DNA from: Sphingobacterium mizutaii
Lineage (GTDB): Bacteria; Bacteroidota; Bacteroidia; Sphingobacteriales; Sphingobacteriaceae
DNA length: 64,000 nt
Reading direction: 5' to 3'
Assembly: GCF_900187125.1 (NCBI RefSeq)
Contig: NZ_LT906468.1
Coordinates: 434,001 to 498,000 of the forward strand
Position 1 is the first letter of the stretch, and each line of letters opens with the position of its first letter. The notes below the pieces were generated by a model. The model saw only the letters and a program-made list of their open reading frames with translations. It had not been told where the DNA came from and did not search any database. The position numbers were made by a program, and so were the translations under genes. Of this stretch, positions 34,001 through 42,854 are shown piece after piece.

Positions 34001-34170
34001 ATAAACTCCCCGTCTTGGTTTGTTTGGGTAGCAATTGTGGTACTCAGGTTCCGGATTGATGCGCCTACGATGGGTTGATTGTCTTGATTAAGGACCTTTC
34101 CCCGAATCTGCTGAGCATGTACCTGAACGGATACCAGAATCGAAACCATTAGCATGATAAATGTCTTCAT
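31036..34170 (-). CDS. SusC/RagA-family TonB-linked outer-membrane transporter (pair 2)
   Basis: A 1044-residue TonB-dependent receptor. The signal peptide ends VQVHAQ (residue 20). A carboxypeptidase-like domain (QIRGKVLNQDNQPIVGASI) leads to the plug with VVIGYQTVTRKK, LSVRGTSALS and LRDASAAAIYGSRAANGVV. The barrel follows to KYTIGLELTL. First gene of a four-gene operon (susD, fasciclin, DUF5007). No enzyme, sigma/anti-sigma pair or hybrid sensor is linked, so a polysaccharide substrate is not shown. Confidence 0.95.
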   Translation of the reverse strand: MKTFIMLMVSILVSVQVHAQQIRGKVLNQDNQPIVGASIRNLSTTIATQTNQDGEFIIGGQLQQRLEASSIGYERKQVTVTQNDLTIILVETSSTLEEAVVIGYQTVTRKKATAAISSISGKELENLPAASFDMLLQGRLAGVNVQNFSGAPGASPTLSVRGTSALSTQYSGDDYYNVISSPLYVIDGVPQPTEQFVSPNTGTGTNYLAGLNPNDIESIDVLRDASAAAIYGSRAANGVVMITTKKGRSGEPRVIITGYSGMTQRPELREVTLGRIEREQKLDIIRRQVSINDQKNLPKLLTDSLNPAFNGHTDWQDLFYQSGKVNNANLSLSGGGNSTTYRFSGDYFNEEGIVKATGFQRYSGRLNLATKAIQERLTINPIVSYSYNARNRGNGNSVSPIALGAGNMPTSLLNLSQKRADFLLGQYEDNLDVNRNTNFNTNLNLSLVILPGLTFTSQSAYIVNESKRDYNRPSMLTSGAGNYSYSVAYGDSQLRISNILSYNKQFNKHSLSILLGQEAEKNKIDMVQASGSQGVSDQIQVVNGFLQNNIGAYSDLQRYSLLSYLTRVSYDFDSKYLFSGAFRADGSSRFGANNKWGYFPSASVGWIISEEDFLKDHEVLTLLKLRGSYGLTGALPTSNYLQYNLYDVNAGGFAGSNGSSSYNGQVVVMPNFVSGVAQKNLSWQKNRQWNAGLDIELLRGRFSMMIDVFNKENYEGLFDVELPLTTGYDYAKTNSVGIRNSGVDVQFSADVLSRESAVKWRSNFNISYVKNRIMNLPNAGRDLVMGGDRFDKSHILSVGSPINAFYLYNTLGVFSTMDDIPVNPNTGERYRNSNGTFNAGDFYFQDLDGDYFIDIFNSGINPDKIPMGDPNFKWVGGWNNVFSYKDFTLTFQFNYGFDRDVLNLFESDQFSNSTSGDPLNNFIFYSTPNLKNLNMWRNPGDQAEYAKYDLGTYRYYYTSAQSFFLESGSYVRWKNFIVSYNLPSNLLKSWKLSNLRVFGIMDNVLMWQQSKKLPDAEAVNPYGEYNGAGYPIPRKYTIGLELTL

Positions 34171-34234
34171 GGATGGTTAATTTAGGTGTTAATTAGTAAT
34201 TGAAATTAATTGGTGTTAAGTGGTTTTATTAATT

Positions 34235-34266
34235 CAAATTTAAACGAGTAGTTCTTACTTCTTCAA
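34235..34266 (-). promoter_or_regulatory. Promoter of the SusCD-fasciclin-DUF5007 operon
   Basis: On the minus strand: TTG (34266-34264), 21 bases, TAAATTTG (34242-34235). Both elements match the Bacteroidota consensus and the leader would be about 60 bases. Confidence 0.6.
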
Positions 34267-34425
34267 CCGTATTTTAACCAAGGGTTTGCGTAAATTACCC
34301 TTTCAGCTTCTTATGGGGATTTATTTTAAATCAATTAGAAAATTTCTAATAGTTAGGCATTATGTAATTAATATATAAATACGGAAAGCGGGTTTTCTGG
34401 GATTTCTTCATGCAAATTATTTCAT

Positions 34426-34433
34426 TAGTTTTG
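34426..34433 (+). promoter_or_regulatory. Probable -7 element of the prolyl oligopeptidase gene
   Basis: TAGTTTTG matches TAnnTTTG, 24 bases before the ATG. No clear -33 TTG is present. Confidence 0.4.
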
Positions 34434-34457
34434 TGCTGAACTAATTGTAAGATCAAT

Positions 34458-36605
34458 ATGATGAAATATTTAAGTATTGGCATCCTAGCTGTTGGATTGA
34501 CAGCTTGCCAACAAGAAAAAGTAATTGAATCTAAAGCAGACATTAGCGTGAAACCCTACCCCAAAACCCAAAAAATAGAACAAAAAGATAATTTCTTCGG
34601 AACCGAAGTCGAAGATCCATACCGTTGGTTGGAAGATGACCTTTCCCAAGAAACCAAAAACTGGGTTAAAGCAGAAAATGAGGTAACTGAAGATTACCTT
34701 AACCAAATCCCTTTCCGTGAGAATATCAGAAAACGTCTTGAACACCTTTGGGACTATGAAAAAGTATCATCCCCATTCACTTCTGGAGATTATATCTATT
34801 TTTTCAAAAATGATGGATTACAAAACCAAAGCGTTTTATACCGCAAAAAAGGCGATGAGGGTAAAGAAGAAGTATTCTTGGATCCGAATAAGCTATCATC
34901 GGATGGTACGACCTCTTTAGCAGGCTTATCCTTTAGCAAAGACGGATCTTTGATTTCTTATCAGATTTCTGAAGGAGGTTCTGATTGGACCAAGGTCATT
35001 ATCTTGAATGCTGAGGATAAATCCATTGTAGGAGATACCCTGATGAATGTGAAATTCAGCGGAATGGCATGGAAAGGTAATGAGGGAATCTACTATAGCT
35101 CTTATGATAAACCTAAAGAAGGGTCCGCATTATCTGCTATGACAGACCAGCATAAGCTATTCTTCCACAAATTAAATACGCCTCAAAACACAGATGAGCT
35201 TGTCTTTGGTGGCCCGGAAACCCCAAGAAGGTATATCGGTGCAGGCCTTACTGAAGATGAACGCTTCTTGGTCGTTACTGCCGCTAACTCCACTTCTGGA
35301 AACGAACTTTACATCAAAGATCTTTCTAAGCCAGGTTCCTCATTTGTTACCATGGTTAGCAATATGGAGAAAAACCATTATGTCTTAGATAATGATGGGG
35401 ACCGTCTCTTGATCTATACTGAACTAAATGCTCCAAATGGACGTATCGTGCAAACGGATATTGCTAAACCAACCCCTGACACTTGGAAAGACCTGATCGC
35501 AGAAACCGATCAAGTCTTAAGTCCATCTATTGGTGGTGGTAAAATCTTTGCTAGCTACCTAAAGGATGCAACATCCCAAGTGAAGCAATACGATAGAACC
35601 GGTAAGTTTGAACATGATATTGAATTACCAGGAGTAGGATCAGCCGGTGGCTTTAGTGCAAAGAAAGAAGAAAAAGACTTGTACTATTCTTTTACCAATT
35701 ATGTGAATCCAGGCACGATCTATAAATACGAGATTGCTTCAGGTAAATCAGAAATTTACAAAAAACCAGAAGTTCAATTTGACCCAACCAAATACGAATC
35801 CAAACAGGTATTCTACACGTCCAAAGATGGAACCAAAGTACCGATGATCATTACTTATAAAAAAGGAATTAAACTGGACGGAACCAACCCAACCATGTTA
35901 TATGGTTATGGAGGTTTCAATATTTCTTTAACACCTTCCTTCAGTGTCAGCAATGTAATCCTATTGGAACAAGGCGGAGTTTATGCGGTCGCTAACCTTC
36001 GCGGTGGTGGTGAATATGGCGAGAATTGGCACCTTGCAGGGACGAAGCTTAAAAAACAGAATGTATTTGATGATTTTATTGCGGCTGCAGAGTACTTGAT
36101 CAGCGAGAAATATACCTCCTCGGAAAAACTAGCTATTTCTGGTGGATCCAATGGAGGCCTTTTGGTTGGTGCCTGCATGACACAAAGACCAGAGCTTTAC
36201 AAGGTGGCATTTCCAGCGGTAGGCGTTTTGGATATGCTGCGTTATCATAAATTTACTGCTGGTGCAGGTTGGGCTTTTGATTATGGTACTGCAGACGATA
36301 ATGCAGAAATGTTCAATTACCTGTTGAAATATTCCCCTTATCATGCTTTGAAGGCAGGAACTGATTATCCAGCGACCATGGTTACCACAGCCGATCATGA
36401 TGACCGCGTAGTACCAGCGCATTCCTTCAAGTTTGCAGCTAGATTGCAAGAATACAACAAAGGGACTAATCCGGTGTTGATCAGGATCGATACAAAAGCA
36501 GGCCACGGCGCAGGCAAGTCTACTGCCATGGTAATTGCTGAACAGACCGATAAATGGGCCTTCATGTTCCAAAACATGAAGCAGGGCTATAAAGAAGTTA
36601 AATAA
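34458..36605 (+). CDS. Prolyl oligopeptidase family lipoprotein (S9A)
   Basis: A 715-residue serine peptidase that cuts short peptides after proline. An N-terminal signal ends VGLTAC (Cys17), so it is probably a periplasmic or surface lipoprotein. Residues about 30-430 form the seven-bladed propeller with the DPYRWLEDD segment. The alpha/beta-hydrolase domain has Ser564 in GGSNGGLL, the Asp in HDDRVVP and the His in KAGHGAGKS, so the triad is complete. The gene is monocistronic and ends in a strong terminator. Confidence 0.95.
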   Translation: MMKYLSIGILAVGLTACQQEKVIESKADISVKPYPKTQKIEQKDNFFGTEVEDPYRWLEDDLSQETKNWVKAENEVTEDYLNQIPFRENIRKRLEHLWDYEKVSSPFTSGDYIYFFKNDGLQNQSVLYRKKGDEGKEEVFLDPNKLSSDGTTSLAGLSFSKDGSLISYQISEGGSDWTKVIILNAEDKSIVGDTLMNVKFSGMAWKGNEGIYYSSYDKPKEGSALSAMTDQHKLFFHKLNTPQNTDELVFGGPETPRRYIGAGLTEDERFLVVTAANSTSGNELYIKDLSKPGSSFVTMVSNMEKNHYVLDNDGDRLLIYTELNAPNGRIVQTDIAKPTPDTWKDLIAETDQVLSPSIGGGKIFASYLKDATSQVKQYDRTGKFEHDIELPGVGSAGGFSAKKEEKDLYYSFTNYVNPGTIYKYEIASGKSEIYKKPEVQFDPTKYESKQVFYTSKDGTKVPMIITYKKGIKLDGTNPTMLYGYGGFNISLTPSFSVSNVILLEQGGVYAVANLRGGGEYGENWHLAGTKLKKQNVFDDFIAAAEYLISEKYTSSEKLAISGGSNGGLLVGACMTQRPELYKVAFPAVGVLDMLRYHKFTAGAGWAFDYGTADDNAEMFNYLLKYSPYHALKAGTDYPATMVTTADHDDRVVPAHSFKFAARLQEYNKGTNPVLIRIDTKAGHGAGKSTAMVIAEQTDKWAFMFQNMKQGYKEVK

Positions 36606-36610
36606 TTGAA

Positions 36611-36644
36611 AGAGGCTCGGAAACAATTCCGAGCCTCTTTTTTA
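36611..36644 (+). terminator. Terminator after the prolyl oligopeptidase gene
   Basis: agaggctcgga (36611-36621) pairs with tccgagcctct (36628-36638) around a 6-base loop, then TTTTTTATT. It may act on the convergent gene at 36660 too. Confidence 0.88.
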
Positions 36645-36659
36645 TTAGGTATTTGTTCC

Positions 36660-37301
36660 TTATTTTTTAATCAATTTATAATAATACTTCACGTTGGCAT
36701 AAGCTAGGGTGTCCGTGGTTTCGGTCATATCATCCTTACTCGGAAAATGATAGGTATTTCCCCAAAAGAAATCCTTGTCAGAAACAAGTCCCTCACTCTG
36801 GTTATCCAGATAGAAAGAAGCTTCTTTTCGTTTTTTAATCAAGCGGCTATAATTGCTTTCATAAATGATTTCTTCCTTAGTGCTTGGATAAGTACCATAG
36901 TATTGCCAAAAATCAGCATAAATATTCCATCGGAATAAGGAGTCCTTTTCACCTACTTTGAATCCAAAGACATTACTCTCATATTTATTCGGAAACTCTG
37001 TCAATGTATCTCTTTTCACCATCAGTGAATCATATTTGAAATAGGAAAGTTTGCTCTCTTTCCCAAAAGAGGTCGTAAAATAGCTGTTCGGATTGAAGCT
37101 TTCGGATTTATCTACCGCCCCGTCCTTGGAACCTACATACAATTTGGCATTGACAAGCTCAAATCGGTCAAACTTATAAACCATTGACTTATCGGGATCC
37201 TCCTTTTCTTCTGGATCAATGGGATCCTCCGTACAGGAATAAATAAATAATAAAGGGAAAACGTAAAATAGCGGATTCTTCAAGTTAAGTGTAAATTTCA
37301 T
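36660..37301 (-). CDS. Hypothetical lipoprotein, 213 aa
   Basis: The signal peptide ends LLFIYSC, with Cys23 as the lipidation site, followed by an acidic DPIDPEEKEDPDKS linker of the kind that sends Bacteroidota lipoproteins to the cell surface. The mature part is rich in Tyr, Lys and Ser and looks beta-rich (YKFDRFELVNAKLYVG, FRWNIYADFWQYYGTYP). No family is recognised. The gene is monocistronic. Confidence 0.7.
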   Translation of the reverse strand: MKFTLNLKNPLFYVFPLLFIYSCTEDPIDPEEKEDPDKSMVYKFDRFELVNAKLYVGSKDGAVDKSESFNPNSYFTTSFGKESKLSYFKYDSLMVKRDTLTEFPNKYESNVFGFKVGEKDSLFRWNIYADFWQYYGTYPSTKEEIIYESNYSRLIKKRKEASFYLDNQSEGLVSDKDFFWGNTYHFPSKDDMTETTDTLAYANVKYYYKLIKK

Positions 37302-37410
37302 AGCATCTTGGTCATAATAGGATATACAACAAAATTAGAAATAATGTTTATCAAAGAGAAAAATTAACTATCTAAATTTCGTTACAATTACCAAAACGTA
37401 TCCGTATCAA

Positions 37411-37442
37411 AAAAAAGAAGCTACCTATTTTAGATAGCTTCT
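37411..37442 (-). terminator. Terminator after the thioredoxin-fold gene
   Basis: gaagcta/tagcttc stem (37417-37442 region) with one mismatch and a further CT/AG pair; on the minus strand it is followed by a run of Ts (37411-37416 complement). Confidence 0.7.
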
Positions 37443-37515
37443 ATTCCTAAATTAAATTTTCTTCAACCTCATAATGAGGTGTATAGGTGGTCTAACTCTG
37501 GGTTTTTTGTTTAAA

Positions 37516-38751
37516 CTATTTCGTCCAAGTAGGTTCGCCTTTCTTCATTTTTTCCAAGGTAGCTTGGTATTCCGCTTTACTACCTTCATCAACAGCCGCA
37601 ATAGCTTTTTCTTGCCATTCGATGGCTTCCTTCGTTTTGCCAACTTTGTGCAATAAGTTTGCATAAGTATCCATTAAGGCAGGGTCATTTTCCGATTCAA
37701 GCGATTTCTTGCTCCATGCCAAGGCCGATTCAACACATGATGGATCATCACAGTTTTCAAATATGGCCCAAGCAAATGAGTTCAATTGGGCTGCATTTAC
37801 CTTTGCAGGATCTATGTTGATATAAGCTTGGACAGCGTCCCTAAATGCTGGCCAGTTTTGTTTCCTAGCATAGAAGTTTGGCTTAAAGCTCGCAATGCTG
37901 TTCGTCAAAGATACATTAGGATATTTCTTGCTCACTTCTGCTACTGTTTTATCGAAGATATCAGCTTCAGATTTCATGACCACAGGAGCGATCTCTGAAT
38001 TAATAATGGAAACCGATAAGATTTGATCTGTTTTTCCAGCGCCTAGCTTAGCATCCACTTTTTCTTTATTCTCAAGCAGGGTATTGAAAGCTTTTGATCC
38101 TGGTTTACCAACATTTTTGCTGATTAACTTCAATATATCGTCTTGCAATAATTCATCTGCTGAAGAATTGTTGATAACACTCTCGATAGCTTTAGCTGTC
38201 ATGTCACGATCATAAGCTTTTTCTGCTGCTGCAGCCATAGCGATAGCAATAGCCTTATCGTTAGGTTTTTCAGTGAACTTCTTCACTAAAGTCTCATATT
38301 GGGTGTTTGGATCTAAACCTTCTTTTGCCAAGGCTATAAACTGATCAGCTTCACCACCACCCACGATGCGGTGCACCAATTCGCCCTCCGGACTGAAAAT
38401 CAAGAAGGTTGGATAAGCCGCAACTTTATAGTCTTTCGCAAAGCGTTTTGCCTCTTCACGCCATGATTTCACATCTTCATTGTCCTCCGGAGTTTCATCC
38501 ATTTGGATTTTCAGGTTCACAAAATTCTCATTGAAGAATGTGCCCACTTTTTCTTGAGGGAAAATATTGGCCGCCATCCACTTACATGGTCCACACCATG
38601 TCGTAAAGGCATCTACAAATATATGTTTGTTCTCCGCTTTAGCTTTTTCCTTTACTTTGGCCCAAGTCGTGTTGTGCTCAAAGGAAATTCCTTTCTCTTG
38701 GCCAATAGCCATGAATGGAATAATGAATAACAATAAAAATAACTTTTTCAT
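37516..38751 (-). CDS. Exported thioredoxin-fold protein with helical C-terminal region
   Basis: A 411-residue periplasmic protein. Residues 1-18 are a signal peptide. A thioredoxin domain at about 25-150 has the active site Cys53-Gly-Pro-Cys56 in TTWCGPCKWM and the cis-proline in AAYPTFLIF. The C-terminal 250 residues are helical and end in TPR-like repeats (ALAWSKKSLESENDPALMDT and then AIEWQEKAIAAVDEG). It probably reduces or handles disulphides in exported proteins. The gene is between terminators and is monocistronic. Confidence 0.9.
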   Translation of the reverse strand: MKKLFLLLFIIPFMAIGQEKGISFEHNTTWAKVKEKAKAENKHIFVDAFTTWCGPCKWMAANIFPQEKVGTFFNENFVNLKIQMDETPEDNEDVKSWREEAKRFAKDYKVAAYPTFLIFSPEGELVHRIVGGGEADQFIALAKEGLDPNTQYETLVKKFTEKPNDKAIAIAMAAAAEKAYDRDMTAKAIESVINNSSADELLQDDILKLISKNVGKPGSKAFNTLLENKEKVDAKLGAGKTDQILSVSIINSEIAPVVMKSEADIFDKTVAEVSKKYPNVSLTNSIASFKPNFYARKQNWPAFRDAVQAYINIDPAKVNAAQLNSFAWAIFENCDDPSCVESALAWSKKSLESENDPALMDTYANLLHKVGKTKEAIEWQEKAIAAVDEGSKAEYQATLEKMKKGEPTWTK

Positions 38752-38805
38752 AATCAGTGTTTATTACATATTGTGGAATTGTAAAAACTAAGTTAATTAT
38801 TTAAA

Positions 38806-38837
38806 TGAAAAAGTCCCGATTTTTATCGGGACTTTTC
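38806..38837 (-). terminator. Terminator after the C1 peptidase gene
   Basis: Perfect 12-bp stem aaaagtcccgat (38809-38820)/atcgggactttt (38825-38836) with loop TTTT, placed 16 bases past the minus-strand peptidase stop. Confidence 0.85.
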
Positions 38838-38852
38838 AAATTTTATTTAATA

Positions 38853-40034
38853 TTAAATACCTAACTGTTTCTGCATGGTTTTATCCAATGCTTTCTTGTG
38901 AACCAATAAAGAAATTGTTTTGTAGCGAACAAATTCTTTCGTTGCGTACAGGTATCCTTGGTAATCATTGGAAACTCCCCATGAGTTCTTCACGATATAG
39001 TATTCTTTTCCGTTTTGGTCTTTTACCTTTCCTACGATGTGCATACCGTGGTCATCAGTAGTTTCGTAATTATCAAAAGCTTCTTGTCTTTGATCAGCTG
39101 TGATAGTTGGTTCTGCTTTAGGACCATTAAACAATTGGTCGACCTCTTCTTTGCTCATTTTCTCAATAGGTTTCTCTGGTACAAAAGCAACACCATTTTT
39201 CCAGCTGAAAGTTTTCTCAGAAACATCCGTAGCCCAAGCAACAGTGAATCCTTTTTCTAAAGCTTTGTCGATGATATCAGTCAGATCATTGATCTTCACA
39301 TTGTAGAAGCTTTCGAAAGACCAGTTGTCTGGAATCAATAGAACAAATGGTTTATAGTAGGCATGTTCCTCAAATGATGAGATTCCTACGTAATCATCAG
39401 GATTGATACCGATTACTTGGTCAGCAAATGTTCTTGGCGTATAGGTTTTTCCTTTGTATTGGAAGGACTCAGGAACTTCTCCTAAGTAAGAGTCCATTGC
39501 TCCAGTAAAAGCGCTCATCCAGTTTTTGGAAGGTTTCTTGCTTTTAGCAACCGTCTCAGTGATAGATTGCAAGATTGGACTCATCTCGCTGAAGTTGTTT
39601 CTTGATTGTCCTTCTGGTAAACCTGTATAAACATCATAAGGTACAGCACCATATTTCTTGAAGATCGTCAATACATCATGCAATTGACCACCATCGCCCT
39701 GTGCTTGTTCTCCATGTAAGCGAACAAAGTTCTTCGCTTTTTCCACATAAGTGTTACGAGCGGTGTATAATTGGGAAATCTCAACAGGATCTTTACCCAT
39801 ACGGATCATTTCTGACTCTAGGAATGAGTTTCCTGAATATGACCAACAGGTACCTGATGATCCTTGATCCTTGATAGAAGTTCTTCCTAAGTTGATAACT
39901 TCTGTAAACTTGAACCCTTCTTTGCTATTGTCGCTTGCATTTCCTTTCAGGGCATTTATTAGATTGTCTTGAGCTTGTACTTGTGTAGCAGCAAAGAACG
40001 CAGCTGCAATTAGAATAGATTTACTCCAATTCAT
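38853..40034 (-). CDS. Exported C1-family cysteine peptidase (PepC/bleomycin hydrolase-like)
   Basis: A 393-residue papain-fold peptidase. Residues 1-22 are a signal peptide ending VQAQ, so it works outside the cytoplasm, unlike typical PepC/bleomycin hydrolases. The active site is complete: oxyanion Gln57 and Cys63 in KDQGSSGTCWSYS, the His in DDHGMHIVG and the Asn in VKNSWGVS. It is about 50 residues shorter than classical PepC. The C-terminus ends KTMQKQLGI. The gene is monocistronic. Confidence 0.9.
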   Translation of the reverse strand: MNWSKSILIAAAFFAATQVQAQDNLINALKGNASDNSKEGFKFTEVINLGRTSIKDQGSSGTCWSYSGNSFLESEMIRMGKDPVEISQLYTARNTYVEKAKNFVRLHGEQAQGDGGQLHDVLTIFKKYGAVPYDVYTGLPEGQSRNNFSEMSPILQSITETVAKSKKPSKNWMSAFTGAMDSYLGEVPESFQYKGKTYTPRTFADQVIGINPDDYVGISSFEEHAYYKPFVLLIPDNWSFESFYNVKINDLTDIIDKALEKGFTVAWATDVSEKTFSWKNGVAFVPEKPIEKMSKEEVDQLFNGPKAEPTITADQRQEAFDNYETTDDHGMHIVGKVKDQNGKEYYIVKNSWGVSNDYQGYLYATKEFVRYKTISLLVHKKALDKTMQKQLGI

Positions 40035-40153
40035 ATGATTTGTGTGTTTTTTTTAATTGTGCACGAATTTATTAATTATTAGCCGCGAACAAGGGTAGAA
40101 TTTGTAAAAATATTAGCACAAATATTTCAATAGGATTAAGATTAGCCTATTGC

Positions 40154-40196
40154 AAAAAGAAACGGGCTGGTGATACCACCAGCCCGTTTCTTTAAT
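40154..40196 (-). terminator. Terminator after the TerC gene
   Basis: Perfect 17-bp stem (40156-40172 with 40177-40193) with loop ATAC and A/T-rich ends, 4 bases past the minus-strand stop at 40200. Works in either direction. Confidence 0.9.
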
Positions 40197-40199
40197 TCT

Positions 40200-41255
40200 T
40201 TATGCTTTATCGAAATCCTGCTTCTTTGGAAAAGCAAGGGACGCGATGATACTCAGTGCTAAAATTCCTATAATGACGATCAAGGAATGGGAAGTAGTAA
40301 AGCCCCATTCTTTCAAGTAACTGTGCAATAACATTTTCAGACCGATGAAAATCAATAGGAATGCTAATCCAACTTTCAGGTAATGGAACTTGTGGATAAT
40401 ATTGACCAATAAGAAGAACATAGACCTTAAGCCCAAAATCGCAAAGATATTGGAGAAGAACACAATATAAGGGTCTTTCGTTACCGAGAAGATCGCAGGA
40501 ATAGAGTCAACTGCAAAGATCAAATCGGTGAACTCAATAACCAATAAAACCAAGAACAATGGTGTCATATATTTTTCACCATTTTCAATATGGAAGAACC
40601 TTCCTTGATCTAGTTTATGGGTTACTTTAAAGTGTTTTGATGCAAATTTTACCACAGGGTGGTTCTCGGGATCAACCTCTTCTTCTTTATTGCGGTTGAT
40701 GTACATGTTAAATCCGGTATATACAAGGAATGCTCCGAATACATAAAGGATCCAGCCAAACTTCGTAATCAATGCTGCACCTACGAAAATAAAGATACAA
40801 CGCATGATAATCGCACCTAGGATTCCCCATACCAATACTTTATGGTAATACTTTTCAGGAATACCAAATGAGCTGAACAATAGAACCATAACAAAGATAT
40901 TGTCTACGGAAAGGGCATACTCCACCACATAACCGGTCAAGTATTCCAGGGTCAAGTTCTTATTGTAGATATGTATACTGGCCGCTAGGTCATTTTCATT
41001 AATGGTAATGTTATGGAAGTGGTTTGCAATGACTTCCTTGAGTCGAGCCATGTCATGAACATTATGGAGTTCATTCCCCCAATAGTAAAGGAGCAAGCCA
41101 AACAAGAGGGCAAAGGTTACCCAGATGGCACTCATGATTGCTGCAACTTTTAAAGATACTGGTTTGTCACTTTTGGAAAATAGACCTAAATCTATCGCTA
41201 GCATCAGAATTATAAATATTATAAATCCGATCATAAAAAGTGCTTCGTGGCTCAT
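40200..41255 (-). CDS. TerC/Alx-family integral membrane protein
   Basis: A 351-residue inner-membrane protein with about nine helices. The TerC signature is clear: GYVVEYALSVDNIFVM and LVLLVIEFTDLIFAVDSIPAI carry the acidic residues thought to bind a divalent metal. The Alx branch is linked to manganese efflux and alkaline pH, which is the likely role. The start is 3 bases after the stop of the polyprenyl synthase gene, so the two are co-transcribed although no shared pathway is obvious. Confidence 0.93.
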   Translation of the reverse strand: MSHEALFMIGFIIFIILMLAIDLGLFSKSDKPVSLKVAAIMSAIWVTFALLFGLLLYYWGNELHNVHDMARLKEVIANHFHNITINENDLAASIHIYNKNLTLEYLTGYVVEYALSVDNIFVMVLLFSSFGIPEKYYHKVLVWGILGAIIMRCIFIFVGAALITKFGWILYVFGAFLVYTGFNMYINRNKEEEVDPENHPVVKFASKHFKVTHKLDQGRFFHIENGEKYMTPLFLVLLVIEFTDLIFAVDSIPAIFSVTKDPYIVFFSNIFAILGLRSMFFLLVNIIHKFHYLKVGLAFLLIFIGLKMLLHSYLKEWGFTTSHSLIVIIGILALSIIASLAFPKKQDFDKA

Positions 41256-41258
41256 ATT

Positions 41259-42233
41259 CTATTTTTTTCTTTCTGTAGTGTAACGTACTAATTGTTCTAA
41301 TCCTAATTTATATTCTCCGCCATTCGGGATGGTATCTAAAATATCAAAAGCTTCTTGTTGATATTTCAACATTTGCTCCGTAGCATAATCTAATCCACCG
41401 TTGATCTTAACGAAATTGATGACCTCAGCCACTTTTTGCGAATCTTCATTATGGTTCTTCACCAAGTTGATGATCTTCCTTTTCTGCACTTTATCAACGA
41501 TAGATAAGGCGTGGATCAATGGTAGGGTCATTTTCTTTTCCTTGATGTCATTTCCAACTGGCTTTCCAACATCATCCAGACCAAAATCAAACAGGTCATC
41601 CTTGATTTGAAAAGCGATCCCAACCTTTTCTCCAAACAAACGAAGCTTCTCAATCGTTTCCGGATCAGCGCCAGCAGAAGAAGCACCAATAGCACAACAT
41701 GAAGCGATCAAAGAGGCCGTTTTCTTACGGATAATATCATAATAGATACCCTCTTCGATATCCAGATGCCTAGCTTTCTCAATCTGTAGCAATTCCCCTT
41801 CGCTCATTTGCTCAACAGCTTCCGATGCCAGACGCAACAGGTCATGTTCCTTATGCTTTACCGATAACAATAAACCCTTGGAAAGCAAAAAATCACCAAC
41901 CAATACAGCAACCTTGTTTTTCCATAAGGCATTGATCGAGAAAAAACCTCGTCTTTCATTGGAATTGTCCACTACATCGTCATGTACCAAGGAGGCTGTA
42001 TGAAGTAATTCAACCAACGAAGCTCCATGATAGGTAGATTCTGTGATACCTCCGGTCAATCCAGCTGAAAAGAAAACAAACATTGGTCGCATCTGTTTTC
42101 CCTTTTGCTTAATAATATAACGTGTAATACGATCTAATAACGGGGCGGAACTCTGCATAGAAGCCTTGAAGGTCTTTTCAAAGCGTTTGAGGTGTTCTTT
42201 TATAGGAAGTTGTATTTCGTCTAATGTTAACAT
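41259..42233 (-). CDS. Long-chain polyprenyl diphosphate synthase
   Basis: A 324-residue trans-prenyltransferase that elongates farnesyl diphosphate with isopentenyl units, probably to the side chain of menaquinone. Both aspartate-rich motifs are present: the first in LVHDDVVDNSNERRG and the second in QIKDDLFDFG. The KQMRPMFVFFSAGL segment binds isopentenyl diphosphate. Product length cannot be told by eye. It lies 53 bases downstream of the DUF3109 gene. Confidence 0.93.
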   Translation of the reverse strand: MLTLDEIQLPIKEHLKRFEKTFKASMQSSAPLLDRITRYIIKQKGKQMRPMFVFFSAGLTGGITESTYHGASLVELLHTASLVHDDVVDNSNERRGFFSINALWKNKVAVLVGDFLLSKGLLLSVKHKEHDLLRLASEAVEQMSEGELLQIEKARHLDIEEGIYYDIIRKKTASLIASCCAIGASSAGADPETIEKLRLFGEKVGIAFQIKDDLFDFGLDDVGKPVGNDIKEKKMTLPLIHALSIVDKVQKRKIINLVKNHNEDSQKVAEVINFVKINGGLDYATEQMLKYQQEAFDILDTIPNGGEYKLGLEQLVRYTTERKK

Positions 42234-42286
42234 GTAGTGGGTATAAGACCTTCAGATCAAACTGAATCGCAATAAAAATACTAAAA

Positions 42287-42853
42287 TTATGCTTTAGAAG
42301 CTAAGGTATTTTCAAGCTGTTGGTACCATTCTTCACCGTATTCACGGATCAAAGGGTCTTTTAAGAACTTATAAACTGGGATTTTCAGTTCTTGCCCAAA
42401 GCTACAGGCATCTTTACAGATATACCAACGGTCATAATGCAATACATCAAACTCAGGATAATGGGTAGCACGGATAGGGTAGAGGTGGCAAGAGATGGGT
42501 TTTTTCCATTGTACATCTCCCATTTCATAGGCTTTTTCAATACCGCATTTGGTAATTCCGTTCTCCCAGGTTACATAGGCACATTCTTTATTACCTTCCA
42601 CACAGGTAGTCGTAAGATCGCCATCTGCATCGACCACTGAGGTACCCTGCTCCTCAATGGCTTTTATCCCAGCCTCGGTGAGGTAGGGTTTTACTTTCGG
42701 ATAAATCTCCGCTAATATCTTGGTCTCAGCTTCCGTCAATGGAGCACCTGCATCGCCTTCAATGCAACATACCCCTTTACACTTACTGAGATTACACACA
42801 AAGTCATTGTTGATGATATCCTCATGAACAAGGACATTTCCTACTTCTATCAT
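42287..42853 (-). CDS. DUF3109 cysteine-rich protein
   Basis: A 188-residue soluble protein with a conserved cysteine set: [11 protein letters not shown] (residues 20-30), [24 protein letters not shown] and ICKDACSF. The spacing suggests a metal or Fe-S site, as in the related YkgJ group. Function is unknown. The start is 1 base from the stop of the DUF3108 gene, so the pair is translationally linked. Confidence 0.85.
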   Translation of the reverse strand: MIEVGNVLVHEDIINNDFVCNLSKCKGVCCIEGDAGAPLTEAETKILAEIYPKVKPYLTEAGIKAIEEQGTSVVDADGDLTTTCVEGNKECAYVTWENGITKCGIEKAYEMGDVQWKKPISCHLYPIRATHYPEFDVLHYDRWYICKDACSFGQELKIPVYKFLKDPLIREYGEEWYQQLENTLASKA

Positions 42854-42854
42854 T

